From Massilibacteroides vaginae (GTDB lineage Bacteria; Bacteroidota; Bacteroidia; Bacteroidales; Tannerellaceae), in assembly GCF_900178525.1 (NCBI RefSeq), contig NZ_FXDJ01000009.1:1477001-1541000 (forward strand): a stretch of DNA of 64,000 nt, written 5' to 3'. This document shows, piece after piece, positions 27,778-37,165 of this stretch. The position numbers and the translations under genes are program-made. Positions within the stretch are counted from its first letter, which is position 1. Every line of letters starts with the position of its first letter. The notes under the pieces were generated by a model. The model was not told where the DNA came from. It saw only the letters and a list, made by a program, of their open reading frames with translations, and made no database searches.

Positions 27778-29355
27778 ATGAAAGCTCTAAAAATAATAAT
27801 ATACATTAGCTTTTTAGCAGTAATGTTTGCCTCTTGTGCTGATTTGAATCCATTGCCCAAAGACAGATTGGCAAGTGAACTTTTTTGGAAAACTACAGAT
27901 GATGCAATTTTTGCTTCTAATGGTGTTTATTCAATACTTGGCGGACAATGGAGGTACACTTCTATGGATGCATATTCTGATATTTCTCACTTTGTTTTAC
28001 AATGGAGAGCAGAGTCTCAGATGGAGAAACATACATTTGACGCTAGTAGTAATGTTGTGGCTGATGAATGGAGCCATTATTATCGGATTGTTCAAGCAGC
28101 AAATACATTTCTTGAAAATGTTGATTTGGTTGAAGAACTGGAAGTAGATCTTAAAAGTCGGCTGATTGCAGAAGTAAAGACATTGCGTGCATTCGCTTAT
28201 ATCAATTTAGTAATGTTTTACGGAGATGTTCCTTTGTTAATAACAAACCCGGATATTCAGGAGGCGAAATCGATAACCAGAACTTCAGCAAATGAGATAT
28301 GGAATTTTATATCTGAAGAGTTATCTTCATCCTCAGTCAATCTACCAATCGAGCAAATTGAGCGAGGTAGAGTAACCAAGGGAGTGGCGTTAGGTTTGAA
28401 AGCTAGAGCTATGTTGTATGCAGGAAGGTATCAGGAGGCTAAGCTTGCCGCTAAAGCTGTAATGGATATGGAGGCATACAAAATATATGAGTCGTATGCT
28501 AAACTTTTTGATTACGAAGGAGAAACCGCATCGGAGATAATGTTTGCAAGACAATATGCAAAGAATTTGAATGCACATGAGATTTTTAATTTTTATGTAC
28601 CTAACAGTCTATATACCCAACGATGTCAGGCTGTTCCGACAAAAAAACTTGTTGATGCTTATTTGATGAAAACAACAGGATTGCCCATTGAAAATCCTGC
28701 AAGTGGATTTGATCCAAAAAATCCATATACAAATAGGGATCCTCGGTTAAATCATACTGTTTATGTGAGTGGAGATAAGTTACCCGATGGGATGATTCTT
28801 AATACTTTGCCAGGGAATGGATCAGGTGATGATATTTCTATATCGGCAGAGAATGTAACACCTACAGGTTGGTATTTTAAAAAATATGTTAATGATGCTG
28901 ATTATGTAGACCCTTATAACTGTGGTGTTAATCTTGTTTATTTACGATATGCTGAAATTCTATTGACTTATGCCGAAGCAAGTGTTGAACTTGGAGAGAT
29001 TAATCAATCAGTGTTAAATGCACTAAATGAAATAAGAAAACGTCCGGATGTTAATATGCCTGAAGTAACAACATTGGATCAGACAGAGTTAAGGGAAATT
29101 ATCCGAAGGGAGAGGATGGTAGAGTTGGCGATGGAAGGGCACCGTCTTTTTGATATTAGAAGGTGGCGTATTGGTGAAGAAGTGATTCCAGGGACAGTAA
29201 AAGGAATGACTTATGAAAATTCAGGTGGCGTTTTAGTAACAGTTGAACTATCTGGCTATGTTAAAGAATTTAAGAAAGACAGACATTATTTATGGCCCAT
29301 TCCTTTTAGGGAGATAGATTTAAATCCTAATCTGATACAAAATACTGGTTATTAG
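27778..29355 (+). CDS. SusD/RagB-like surface lipoprotein
   Basis: A 525-residue lipoprotein (lipobox MFASC, Cys20) with SusD features: the N-terminal LNPLPKDRLASELFWKTTDDAIFASNGVY, TPR-like helices with TLRAFAYINLVMFYGDVPL, and the C-terminal LREIIRRERMVELAMEGHRLFDIRRW followed by YLWPIPFREIDLNPNL. It caps the SusC channel from the cell surface and binds substrate. The gap from SusC is 10 bases. It ends the ribose-type operon, ahead of a gene remnant and a strong bidirectional terminator. Confidence 0.95.
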   Translation: MKALKIIIYISFLAVMFASCADLNPLPKDRLASELFWKTTDDAIFASNGVYSILGGQWRYTSMDAYSDISHFVLQWRAESQMEKHTFDASSNVVADEWSHYYRIVQAANTFLENVDLVEELEVDLKSRLIAEVKTLRAFAYINLVMFYGDVPLLITNPDIQEAKSITRTSANEIWNFISEELSSSSVNLPIEQIERGRVTKGVALGLKARAMLYAGRYQEAKLAAKAVMDMEAYKIYESYAKLFDYEGETASEIMFARQYAKNLNAHEIFNFYVPNSLYTQRCQAVPTKKLVDAYLMKTTGLPIENPASGFDPKNPYTNRDPRLNHTVYVSGDKLPDGMILNTLPGNGSGDDISISAENVTPTGWYFKKYVNDADYVDPYNCGVNLVYLRYAEILLTYAEASVELGEINQSVLNALNEIRKRPDVNMPEVTTLDQTELREIIRRERMVELAMEGHRLFDIRRWRIGEEVIPGTVKGMTYENSGGVLVTVELSGYVKEFKKDRHYLWPIPFREIDLNPNLIQNTGY

Positions 29356-29372
29356 TCAAATTAAGAAGAAAT

Positions 29373-29470
29373 GTGAATAGATTGTTGTCTGTTGCTTTTC
29401 TGATGCTATTCATTGTAGATAGTTTGTGCTCAGAAATCAACTCAAGAAGCATTAGGTATTAATTATATAG
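29373..29470 (+). pseudogene. Possible remnant of a secreted-protein gene
   Basis: From GTG at 29373 the frame reads a signal-peptide-like NRLLSVAFLMLFIV. After a one-base shift it continues VCAQKSTQEALGINYIAYRP, the usual look of a signal-peptidase site (CAQ) and first mature residues. The frame then ends at the terminator. This may be the decayed 5' end of an enzyme gene that once closed the ribose-type operon. The call rests on appearance only. Confidence 0.3.
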
Positions 29471-29518
29471 CCTACCGGCCACATTAAACATAAAAATAAT
29501 TTGTGGTCGGTAGGTTTT
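29471..29518. terminator. Bidirectional terminator between two SusC/SusD operons
   Basis: CCTACCGGCCACA (29471-29483) pairs with TGTGGTCGGTAGG (29502-29514): 13 pairs, one wobble, 18-base loop. It is followed by TTTTAT on the plus strand. It lies between two convergent operons and can serve both, though the minus-strand T-run is weaker. Confidence 0.75.
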
Positions 29519-29562
29519 ATAATTAATACTTAATTGTTGGAGTATTAAAAAAATCCTAACTT

Positions 29563-31356
29563 TTAATAATAACCTTCATTTTGTTCTTCGCTTATTTCAC
29601 CTGCAGGACTAAGCCTGTCTATATGTTTTTGTGGAATTGGACGAAGTTTGTGATAAGGTTTTATGAAAATCGCATCCGGGTTGTGTTTTTTTACCCAGTC
29701 ATATAAAAGCTCACAACGTACTAAATCTTCCCAACGATTGGTTTCACCTAATAATTCGCGACCACGTTCATCAAGAATGAATGAAATGAAGTCATTGCTT
29801 AAGTTAGCTGGTGTAACCATTAGTTTATCATATGTGCTTTCTGTATCATTTTTTCCTCCTTCAAACATCCATATTTGTTGATCTTTTTGCTCTCCATTAG
29901 CCCATGCTGCGCGTTTGCGAACAACGTTTATATATTGAGCTGCTTTGTCAAAGTCATTTTTTCGACCTGCAGCTTCTGCAGCTATCAGGTAAGTTTCTCC
30001 TAAACGCATACGAACCCACTCCCGAGAGCCCTTTTCTTCTGATACGGATGGTCTGGAGGGATCAAGATATTTTATTAATGATGGGAAATAGCGGATTGAA
30101 TGTGTTTCACGCGGAAAATAAGCGTATTTATAATTCGCACGTAGTTTACGCATTTCGTTTGTGTTTGTTTCTAAACCAACTTTCTGCATGGTGTAATAGA
30201 TAGCTGTGTCACCCAAATCAAATTTTTGTTTGCCTTGGACCTGTCCTTTAGAAGGATCAGGTGTGAAATAGACTGTTCCGTCAAAAGATAATTGCTCCCA
30301 TTTAGGCAAAGTTTTCGCATTGTTTGCAAAATAAACCCATTTGAAACTTTTATAAAAACGAGAGTCATTCAGGCGATCATATAGATTCTCCATTGTCTTT
30401 TTTGTGGCTACATGACGACGGAAGGGACGTCCGTTTTCAATATCCCGTAACATACCTGCCTGATCTTCATACCAAGATAACCAATAGAGATGTTGTTTAT
30501 TTCCATCCCCATTATATATTGGTGATATTGTAAATTGAATTGCAAAAATATTTTCTGAATTCCCTTGGTTTTTAATATCCCATAATGATGAAAAATTTTC
30601 CTGAAGCTTATAATATCCGCTATTGATTACTTTTTCTGCATAAAACAATGTGCTATCTATATCTGTCGATTTCTGTCCACGATCTTCTGTTACCGCACTA
30701 CCACGCGTCAGATACACTTTAGATAGCAAATGTGATGCGGAGAAGCAAGTTGCTCGTCCTGCATTTGACGCCTTTTCCGGCAAATACTCAACAGAATTAC
30801 GTAAATCGCTGATGATTTGATTATAAATCTCCGGGATTGCAGTGCGTTTAAAGTCTGTGCGGATTTCGAAACTACCCTCAGTGACTAAAGGAATGCGCCC
30901 AAATTGTTGTACCAAATCAAAATAAAGGAAAGCACGGATAAACTGCATCTCGGCATAGCCTTTATTCTTGATATTTTCTTGTAAATCGGAATCAAGAATT
31001 TTCTGCATAGCAATATTGGCATCACTGATACCTTTATAGTGATTTTCCCACATACTATATAAAATACCTTCATCCGGATTTAGTTGTGTTGCATATTTAT
31101 TGTATGATTCGCGATAACTTCCGTCTTCTCCCTCTGTGAAAAGATCAGTACCATGTTCTGTCAGAACATCAAAGCGTTCACCACCTACACCCCAACGAAG
31201 AAAACCATAGGCTGCTGTGATTGCAGCGTCAACGCCTTGTTCTGTTTCATAATAATCATATGACATTATGGGGGCATCATCTTCGCTTAGCCAACTGCTA
31301 CACCCCGAGGTCGTTAATATTACGCCGGCTAATAAATAATAATATATTGTTTTCAT
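29563..31356 (-). CDS. SusD/RagB-like surface lipoprotein (second locus)
   Basis: A 597-residue lipoprotein (lipobox TTSGC, Cys19) of the SusD/RagB family. It has an N-terminal YETEQGVDAAITAAYGFLRWG, AEMQFIRAFLYFDLVQQFGRIPLV and the C-terminal FILDERGRELLGETNRWEDLVRCELL followed by HKLRPIPQKHIDRL. It pairs with the SusC gene 23 bases upstream on the minus strand and ends the sigma/FecR-controlled operon. It is longer than the SusD of the neighbouring plus-strand locus and only distantly similar, so the two loci are not a simple duplication. The ligand is unknown. Confidence 0.94.
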   Translation of the reverse strand: MKTIYYYLLAGVILTTSGCSSWLSEDDAPIMSYDYYETEQGVDAAITAAYGFLRWGVGGERFDVLTEHGTDLFTEGEDGSYRESYNKYATQLNPDEGILYSMWENHYKGISDANIAMQKILDSDLQENIKNKGYAEMQFIRAFLYFDLVQQFGRIPLVTEGSFEIRTDFKRTAIPEIYNQIISDLRNSVEYLPEKASNAGRATCFSASHLLSKVYLTRGSAVTEDRGQKSTDIDSTLFYAEKVINSGYYKLQENFSSLWDIKNQGNSENIFAIQFTISPIYNGDGNKQHLYWLSWYEDQAGMLRDIENGRPFRRHVATKKTMENLYDRLNDSRFYKSFKWVYFANNAKTLPKWEQLSFDGTVYFTPDPSKGQVQGKQKFDLGDTAIYYTMQKVGLETNTNEMRKLRANYKYAYFPRETHSIRYFPSLIKYLDPSRPSVSEEKGSREWVRMRLGETYLIAAEAAGRKNDFDKAAQYINVVRKRAAWANGEQKDQQIWMFEGGKNDTESTYDKLMVTPANLSNDFISFILDERGRELLGETNRWEDLVRCELLYDWVKKHNPDAIFIKPYHKLRPIPQKHIDRLSPAGEISEEQNEGYY

Positions 31357-31379
31357 TTTTACTTTTATTTATCAGATTA

Positions 31380-34300
31380 TTAGAACGTCATATTTACTCC
31401 GAAAATCCAGGAGCTTATACTTGGTGTGCCAAAACCACTACCATCTGTTTTTGGGTTTCCTGCATCATCCACTTTTGCTGCTTCCGGGTCAATTCCCGTG
31501 TAATTTGTGAAGACAAATGGATTCTGAGCAGTGAAATAAACACGTAGTTTTTCTGTAAGGAACTTCTTTGTGAGATTTTTGGGCAAAGTATATCCCAGTG
31601 TCATTGTTCTTACTCGTAAATAATCTGCTTTTTCGTAATAAGTCGTTGTTACATAAACCGGACGTTCTTCGTCAATGCTTGGACGTGGATAAGCATTTGT
31701 TGGATTAGTAGGTGTCCAGTAATCTATTTTCACACCTCCATTTCGAGCGGAATGTTCTACAGCGTAAATATCGTTATAAAGCATAGCACCAAAACTGGCA
31801 TATAAGAAAACTGATAAGTCAAACCCTTTATAGTTAAAGGTGTTTACCATACTGGCAGTTAGTTTTGGACGTGGATTGCCTAAAATCTGTTTGTCTTCAT
31901 CTGTAATCTTATAGTCTCCATTCACATCTTGTATTTTAATATCACCCGGAGAAAATTCTGTTCCGTTTGTTGCGAATTTTGCTATTTCAGCCAGATCTGC
32001 TTCTGTGTTTTGCCAGATGCCGATTTTCCGGTAATCGTAATTCACATTAACTGGTTGACCGATAAACCACTTACTTCCTATGTCATCAATCTTTCCGTTA
32101 TACAATTCAACAATTTCTTCTTTGTTTGCAGAAAGCATAAGGTCTGTATTCCACTGGAAATTTTTTGTGTCTATGTTAACTGTATTTAAGGACAACTCCA
32201 CTCCTTTATTACGTGTTTTTCCTACATTGGAGAGTACTTCAGGGAAGCCTGAGACAACGGGAAGTTGACGTTTTAATAATAAATCGTGTGTGTTTTGTAA
32301 GTAAAACTCGACTGTTCCATTAATACGTCCTCTCAATACACCGAAGTCAAGACCTATGTTCCAGGAATCTGTAGTTTCCCATGTTAATAGTTTGTTTGCC
32401 ATTACGCTGGGAGCATATCCGATTGTAGGGGTTGATCCGTTATCAAACGGATACCAGCTCTGTCCCAGACTACCTCTTGTCTGATAAGGATCTACCGCTG
32501 AATTTCCTGTCTTACCAAAACCAAATCTTAGTTTTAGATTATCCAACCAATCAGCTTCTTTAACAAACGCTTCTTCATTGATGCGCCATGCTAAAGCGGC
32601 AGATGGGAAAAGTACCCATTTATGACCATCAGCCAGACGGGAAGAACCGTCATAACGAGCTGATACAGTAAGTAAATATCTACCTAAATAATTATAGTTA
32701 ATACGTCCCATAAAAGATGCCATATTCCATTTTATAAGTCTGCTTTCAAGTGCTTTGGGTGTTTGACCGGAAGCCATGTTGTAGTATTTCAATTGATCAG
32801 AAGGTAAATCTTCCACCTCAATTTTATTGGTTTCTGCCATATCTTCTTGGACTGATTGCAATAATGTTACGCCTAAAGTATGCTTGTCGTTGAATGTCTT
32901 GTTATAAAATAACATATTCTCTAATGTGAACATCGTGTATTTGCCTGTTTCATTTTTTGCGAGAGATGTACCCATACCACGATTACTGGTTCGGGCTGAT
33001 CTGAACTCATAATCCTGAACTGTTCGGGAATCAATACCTAGATTAGAACGGAAATTCATTCCGTCAACAGGTAATTTAATATCAAGGAAATAACTTCCCA
33101 GATAACGAGTTGTTTTAAGAGGTCGATCCACTGCGCCTGGTTCAAGATCCATTAATGTGTTGTAAACATTATAAGAGCCGGGAAGCGGGATAAGCTCACC
33201 GTTTTCGTCACGCAATGCCGCCAATGGGCTTAAACGCCAACCTCCGGCTAAACCTGCTCCACGATTTTGGACAGAACGCGAGTATTGTGTTTGCGCTCCA
33301 ATTTTTACATAGTTGTTAATTTCATGATTGAGATTCAAACGAATAGAGTAACGTTCATAATCTTCGTCTTTGAAAATACCTTCGTTTTTATTATACGTAA
33401 CTGATGCTAAGAAGTTCGTGCGTTCTACACCACCGCGAATGCTTAATTGGTGATCCGTCAACATACCCGTACGTGTTACATGATCCATATAATTAGTTGT
33501 AGGTATGCGGGAAGGATCATAAACGCCGTCTTCACCCCAACCCATCATAACTGCCTTCATTATTGAAGCATCACGCGTAAAACCCGGACTGATCATGTCT
33601 TGCTCCTTGGTAGGGACATTTGAATTGTAACGAATGGCACTATTGCTGGTATTGCGATAAGCTTCACGAGCATATTCAGCGTATTCTGCTCCATTCCAAA
33701 ATTCTAATTGATTCAGAATCGTTTGTGCGCCCACATATCCGTTGTAATCAATTTGAGTTTTTCCTGATTTTCCTTGTTTAGTGGTGATCAAAATAACTCC
33801 ATTTGCTCCACGAGCACCATAGATTGCTGTAGCTGAAGCATCTTTCAAAACTTCCATTGATTCTATATCCGCCGGGCTTATTTCGCTTATTCCTCCGGTA
33901 ACAGGTACACCATCAATCACGTATAGTGGATCGTTACTTGCTGTGATGGATCGTTTGCCACGGATCATTACGCTTGGAGTTGATCCGGGAGACCAGTTTG
34001 AATTAGAAACGACAACACCCGGTATGCGTCCTTGTAAAGCTTCAGACGCAGTGGTGGATGGAGTAGACGTAATAGCATCTGCGCTTACGGAAGCCACAGA
34101 ACCCGTTAAATCACGTTTTTTTACTGTACCATAGCCAATCACCACAACCTCTTCCAGTCCCTGCGTGTCTTCTCTTAATAGAATATCTACTTTGTTGGTA
34201 TTTGTAACCGCGACATCCATTGGTAGATAGCCAATATAAGAAATAGCCAATAATTGTCCGGGGGCTGCTTCGATAGAGAAATTGCCGTCAAAGTCAGTAA

Positions 34301-34718
34301 TTGTTCCATTTGTAGTTCCTTTTACAACAATATTGGCTCCGATAACGGGAATGCCCGCTTCGTCAAGAACTACACCTGTAATTGTTTTAGCTTGTAGTTG
34401 AGGTACTGTTGCTTTGGTTTCTGCCTTAACAATCGCAATGGTTTTGTTGCTTACTTTATACGAAAGCCCTTGTTTCTCGAGCACTTGTGTCAAGATTTCT
34501 CTTAAAGGACGATTTGAAGATGTTACGGTTACCTCTGGTTTTTCGCTAAGAATAATATCTCGATAGACAACCGAAAATGACGTTTGAGCTTCAATAGTAT
34601 TAAAGAACTCTTTTAGGGTTACTTTTTGTAGATTTATTGATATCTTTTGCGAAATGTCTTGTGCATATGTCATAGCACAAAATAGCAGGAGTATAAGACT
34701 CCAAAATATTTGTCTCAT
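31380..34718 (-). CDS. SusC-like TonB-dependent transporter with STN signalling domain
   Basis: A 1112-residue SusC/RagA protein. In order: signal peptide ending MTYA (1-19), STN domain (about 20-97, KISINLQKVTLKEFFNTIEA), carboxypeptidase-regulatory-like domain (about 112-185), TonB-box region LEEVVVIGYG (188-197), plug (about 205-325) and barrel ending IFGVNMTF. The STN domain is the part that contacts a FecR anti-sigma factor, and such a gene lies 99 bases upstream, so this transporter is the sensor of a trans-envelope sigma switch. It pairs with the SusD gene that follows. Confidence 0.96.
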   Translation of the reverse strand: MRQIFWSLILLLFCAMTYAQDISQKISINLQKVTLKEFFNTIEAQTSFSVVYRDIILSEKPEVTVTSSNRPLREILTQVLEKQGLSYKVSNKTIAIVKAETKATVPQLQAKTITGVVLDEAGIPVIGANIVVKGTTNGTITDFDGNFSIEAAPGQLLAISYIGYLPMDVAVTNTNKVDILLREDTQGLEEVVVIGYGTVKKRDLTGSVASVSADAITSTPSTTASEALQGRIPGVVVSNSNWSPGSTPSVMIRGKRSITASNDPLYVIDGVPVTGGISEISPADIESMEVLKDASATAIYGARGANGVILITTKQGKSGKTQIDYNGYVGAQTILNQLEFWNGAEYAEYAREAYRNTSNSAIRYNSNVPTKEQDMISPGFTRDASIMKAVMMGWGEDGVYDPSRIPTTNYMDHVTRTGMLTDHQLSIRGGVERTNFLASVTYNKNEGIFKDEDYERYSIRLNLNHEINNYVKIGAQTQYSRSVQNRGAGLAGGWRLSPLAALRDENGELIPLPGSYNVYNTLMDLEPGAVDRPLKTTRYLGSYFLDIKLPVDGMNFRSNLGIDSRTVQDYEFRSARTSNRGMGTSLAKNETGKYTMFTLENMLFYNKTFNDKHTLGVTLLQSVQEDMAETNKIEVEDLPSDQLKYYNMASGQTPKALESRLIKWNMASFMGRINYNYLGRYLLTVSARYDGSSRLADGHKWVLFPSAALAWRINEEAFVKEADWLDNLKLRFGFGKTGNSAVDPYQTRGSLGQSWYPFDNGSTPTIGYAPSVMANKLLTWETTDSWNIGLDFGVLRGRINGTVEFYLQNTHDLLLKRQLPVVSGFPEVLSNVGKTRNKGVELSLNTVNIDTKNFQWNTDLMLSANKEEIVELYNGKIDDIGSKWFIGQPVNVNYDYRKIGIWQNTEADLAEIAKFATNGTEFSPGDIKIQDVNGDYKITDEDKQILGNPRPKLTASMVNTFNYKGFDLSVFLYASFGAMLYNDIYAVEHSARNGGVKIDYWTPTNPTNAYPRPSIDEERPVYVTTTYYEKADYLRVRTMTLGYTLPKNLTKKFLTEKLRVYFTAQNPFVFTNYTGIDPEAAKVDDAGNPKTDGSGFGTPSISSWIFGVNMTF

Positions 34719-34817
34719 AACTAATCTATATTAGATTTGGTAATATATTTGTTGATAAATTTTTGTGAAAAGAAAATCTCTTTTATAAATCATGGTGTTA
34801 TTTCATAGGCATATTTG

Positions 34818-35798
34818 TTATTTTAAGTTTACTTTGGTGATTATTACATTGTTTCCTGTTAATTCATAATTAAATCCGTATTGTATTTTTAATGCTTCCA
34901 TAACATAAGGTAGTTGTTCATCTTTGAACGAGCCGGAAATAAGATCATTGGCTATTTCAGGACACATTAGAGTGATTTTTACACCATACCAACGCTCTAT
35001 ACGATGGAACACGGTACTTAGCCTTTCCGATTCGAAAACCAAGTGGTTTTGCAACCAGGCTGTTTCCTTTATATTATCTGTGTCTTGAAAACGAATCTTT
35101 CGGTCGTTTCTGGAGTAAATAGCTTTTTGAGAAGGTCTTAGCATATAAGTTTCTGTAGGATTTTTGGAATCGAAGAGGCGAATAGAACCTTCTATTAAAG
35201 ACGTTTCAATAACATCTGAGTCAGAATAAGAATAAATATTAAAAGAAGTCCCTAAAACTTCGATGTTTAAATCTCCAACTTGTACGATAAACGGGTGTTT
35301 TTCATCTCTTGTAACTTGGAAATAACCTTCCCCATTTAATTTTGTAATTCGTTTGCCTTTTTCGAAGTAATAGGATAGAGAGCTTTCTGAATTCAATTTA
35401 ACAGAGCTCTTATCTGGTAAAGTCAGTTGAACTTTGCTATTTCCTGATGCAATAGCTTGGAATATATCTGGAGTATAAGGTTTGTTTGATTGAATGAAGT
35501 GCAATGAAGATACTATACAAAATGCGACTATTGCAACAGCTGTTGCCATTCGAGTCCAGAATGTCGAACTCAATTTTTTGCGATAAATGATCTGTTTGTA
35601 TAACTTTTCACGAATTCGTTGTTTTCTTTCTGAATTTAGTTTTGGGTAATCATTATGATTTAGCCAATAGTCTTCCATATGTCTGAATAGCTCCTCATCA
35701 GAAAGTCTGTTAATAGAGTTTTTTAATTCTTCAAACTTTCCTGATTTTATTTCCCCTTTTAGGAATTGCGTATATAATTTTTGAAAAGAATTTTCCAT
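34818..35798 (-). CDS. FecR-family anti-sigma factor
   Basis: A 326-residue protein with a cytoplasmic N-terminus (about 1-83), one membrane helix (about 84-103, MATAVAIVAFCIVSSLHFI), a periplasmic FecR domain (about 120-225, LPDKSSVKLNSESSLSY, GEGYFQVTRD, FIVQVGDLNIEVLGTSFNI) and a C-terminal DUF4974-type domain (about 255-326, FHRIERWYGVKITL). It holds the upstream ECF sigma factor inactive until the STN domain of the SusC partner reports substrate. It lies between the sigma gene (148-base gap) and susC. Confidence 0.95.
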   Translation of the reverse strand: MENSFQKLYTQFLKGEIKSGKFEELKNSINRLSDEELFRHMEDYWLNHNDYPKLNSERKQRIREKLYKQIIYRKKLSSTFWTRMATAVAIVAFCIVSSLHFIQSNKPYTPDIFQAIASGNSKVQLTLPDKSSVKLNSESSLSYYFEKGKRITKLNGEGYFQVTRDEKHPFIVQVGDLNIEVLGTSFNIYSYSDSDVIETSLIEGSIRLFDSKNPTETYMLRPSQKAIYSRNDRKIRFQDTDNIKETAWLQNHLVFESERLSTVFHRIERWYGVKITLMCPEIANDLISGSFKDEQLPYVMEALKIQYGFNYELTGNNVIITKVNLK

Positions 35799-35946
35799 AA
35801 TTTATTGTTACTATATATTACACGAAAAAAGACTAAAATAGTACTATGGAAAATTGTGTGTTGCATAACATGCTTGTTAGGGGGCGAAGTGAATTCCTTT
35901 GTATTAAGGAATAAAAGAGAATACTGAAAAGTGTAGATGTTATGTT

Positions 35947-36522
35947 CTAAATAAACAAAGCGAAAAGATAATTGTATTTCCTAAGTTCGATGCGCAATGT
36001 TTTAAGTGCCGCTGAAAGATGGTTTTTGACTGTTTGTTCTGATAGATTCGCAAGTGAGGCTATTTCGGAATTGTTTAAACCTTCTTCTCTACTTAATTCA
36101 AAAATATTTCGTTGGGCTGGCGTTAGTTTTTGCTTTGCTATTGCTAATTTCTCAATAAGTTCATCATAATATATTTTCTCTTCCGATGTGTTGTCTAATA
36201 AGTTTTTATCTTCACAAAAACGGATGTACTCTTCAAAATCAGGACGATTGATCTGTTGTCGAAAAATATCCGTAACATGGTTTTTTGCGATAGTGAACAG
36301 CATAGCCTTAAACGAACCTTCTACGGAAAGCGACGCACGCATACTCCAGACTTTCAGGAACGTTTCTCCTACGATATCCTCTGCTTGAACACGAGACTTA
36401 GTGTGTAGTAGTACAAAGCCATATAAGGAATCTGCATATAAGTTATATAACGCATCAAAGGCCTCGTATGAACCTTCTTTGAGCTTTTTTACCAGATCGC
36501 TATGTATGAATAAGTTTGGCAT
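35947..36522 (-). CDS. ECF-type RNA polymerase sigma factor
   Basis: A 191-residue sigma factor of the Bacteroidota ECF expansion family. Region 2 has YADSLYGFVLLHTKSRVQAEDIVGETFLKVW and the DNA-melting part FKAMLFTIAKNHVTDIFR. Region 4 has LTPAQRNIFELSREEGLNNSEIA with SEQTVKNHLSAALKTLR. ATG at 36522 (MPNLFIHSDLVKKL) is preferred over a TTG eight codons upstream. With FecR and the STN-containing SusC it forms the standard substrate-sensing cascade. Likely targets are this susCD pair and its own operon. A -7 box overlaps the region just upstream. Confidence 0.94.
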   Translation of the reverse strand: MPNLFIHSDLVKKLKEGSYEAFDALYNLYADSLYGFVLLHTKSRVQAEDIVGETFLKVWSMRASLSVEGSFKAMLFTIAKNHVTDIFRQQINRPDFEEYIRFCEDKNLLDNTSEEKIYYDELIEKLAIAKQKLTPAQRNIFELSREEGLNNSEIASLANLSEQTVKNHLSAALKTLRIELRKYNYLFALFI

Positions 36523-37165
36523 TAATAACCTTTTAAACTTTGACAAATATAACGAAAATAATTAATACCAATTCGAATACGAAAAGCGTTCGTTCTTTAT
36601 ACTAAAGCATTGTGTTTCTATTTTGGTGTTAATGAAATCATTTAAATAGCCCTTTTAATCCTATATCTTTTTTAAGAAAACCTTTGTTTTGCTTTTTCTA
36701 TATATGTGGAAAAAGCTTTCTATAGATATAGAAAAACTTTACTACATATATGGAAAAACATTACCACATATATGGAAAAAGAAAAATATCCTTTGTTGAA
36801 ATTATTATGTACTTTGTTGGGAGACTTTAATTACTACCTGAATTTTAAAATAAACGTATTCTGTTTTTGAGTCCGAACTCTCTTCGTCTGAGGTTTAAAT
36901 GTAAACTGAACTTAAACTGACATGAAATAAAAACAATCTGACATAATTGCTGTTATTAAGTTAGTAATATATGTCTATAATGACACTTAAATTTATTTAC
37001 AGGGTACTTGGTATAGCACGGTACTGTTAAACGCCGTTAAGTTAATTGTGCTTGTCGTTAAAAGAGATGAAAAAGAGGTCATAAATAAACTATTAGCACA
37101 TTTTTTGAGTTTAATTTGCTGCAGTTTAAATGTTAAATTTAAGTGTTTAATTAAAAATAACAGAT
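36523..37165. promoter_or_regulatory. 643-bp divergent intergenic region before the ECF sigma and htrA genes
   Basis: No coding frame here looks real. The minus-strand -7 box TATATTTG (36543-36550) can serve the sigma gene. An 18-base element (36643-36660) is identical to one before the FNT gene. A four-unit 22-bp tandem array sits at 36698-36785. The rest is AT-rich, with no clear TAnnTTTG box before htrA. Confidence 0.5.
36698..36785. repeat. Four tandem 22-bp iterons
   Basis: Units start at 36698, 36720, 36742 and 36764, exactly 22 bases apart. The shared core is close to ACATATATGGAAAAA; units 3 and 4 are nearly identical, unit 2 is the most diverged. The 22-bp period is two helical turns, so bound proteins would sit on one DNA face. 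No spacers of unrelated sequence are present, so this is not a CRISPR array. Confidence 0.7.

Noticed and set aside
24681-35798. The two SusC/SusD pairs as a recent duplication
   Set aside because: They differ in length and domain content (STN domain only in one), and motif wording differs throughout.
36698-36785. The tandem array as a CRISPR or plasmid origin
   Set aside because: There are no unique spacers, no cas genes and no replication initiator nearby; the units are directly abutting.
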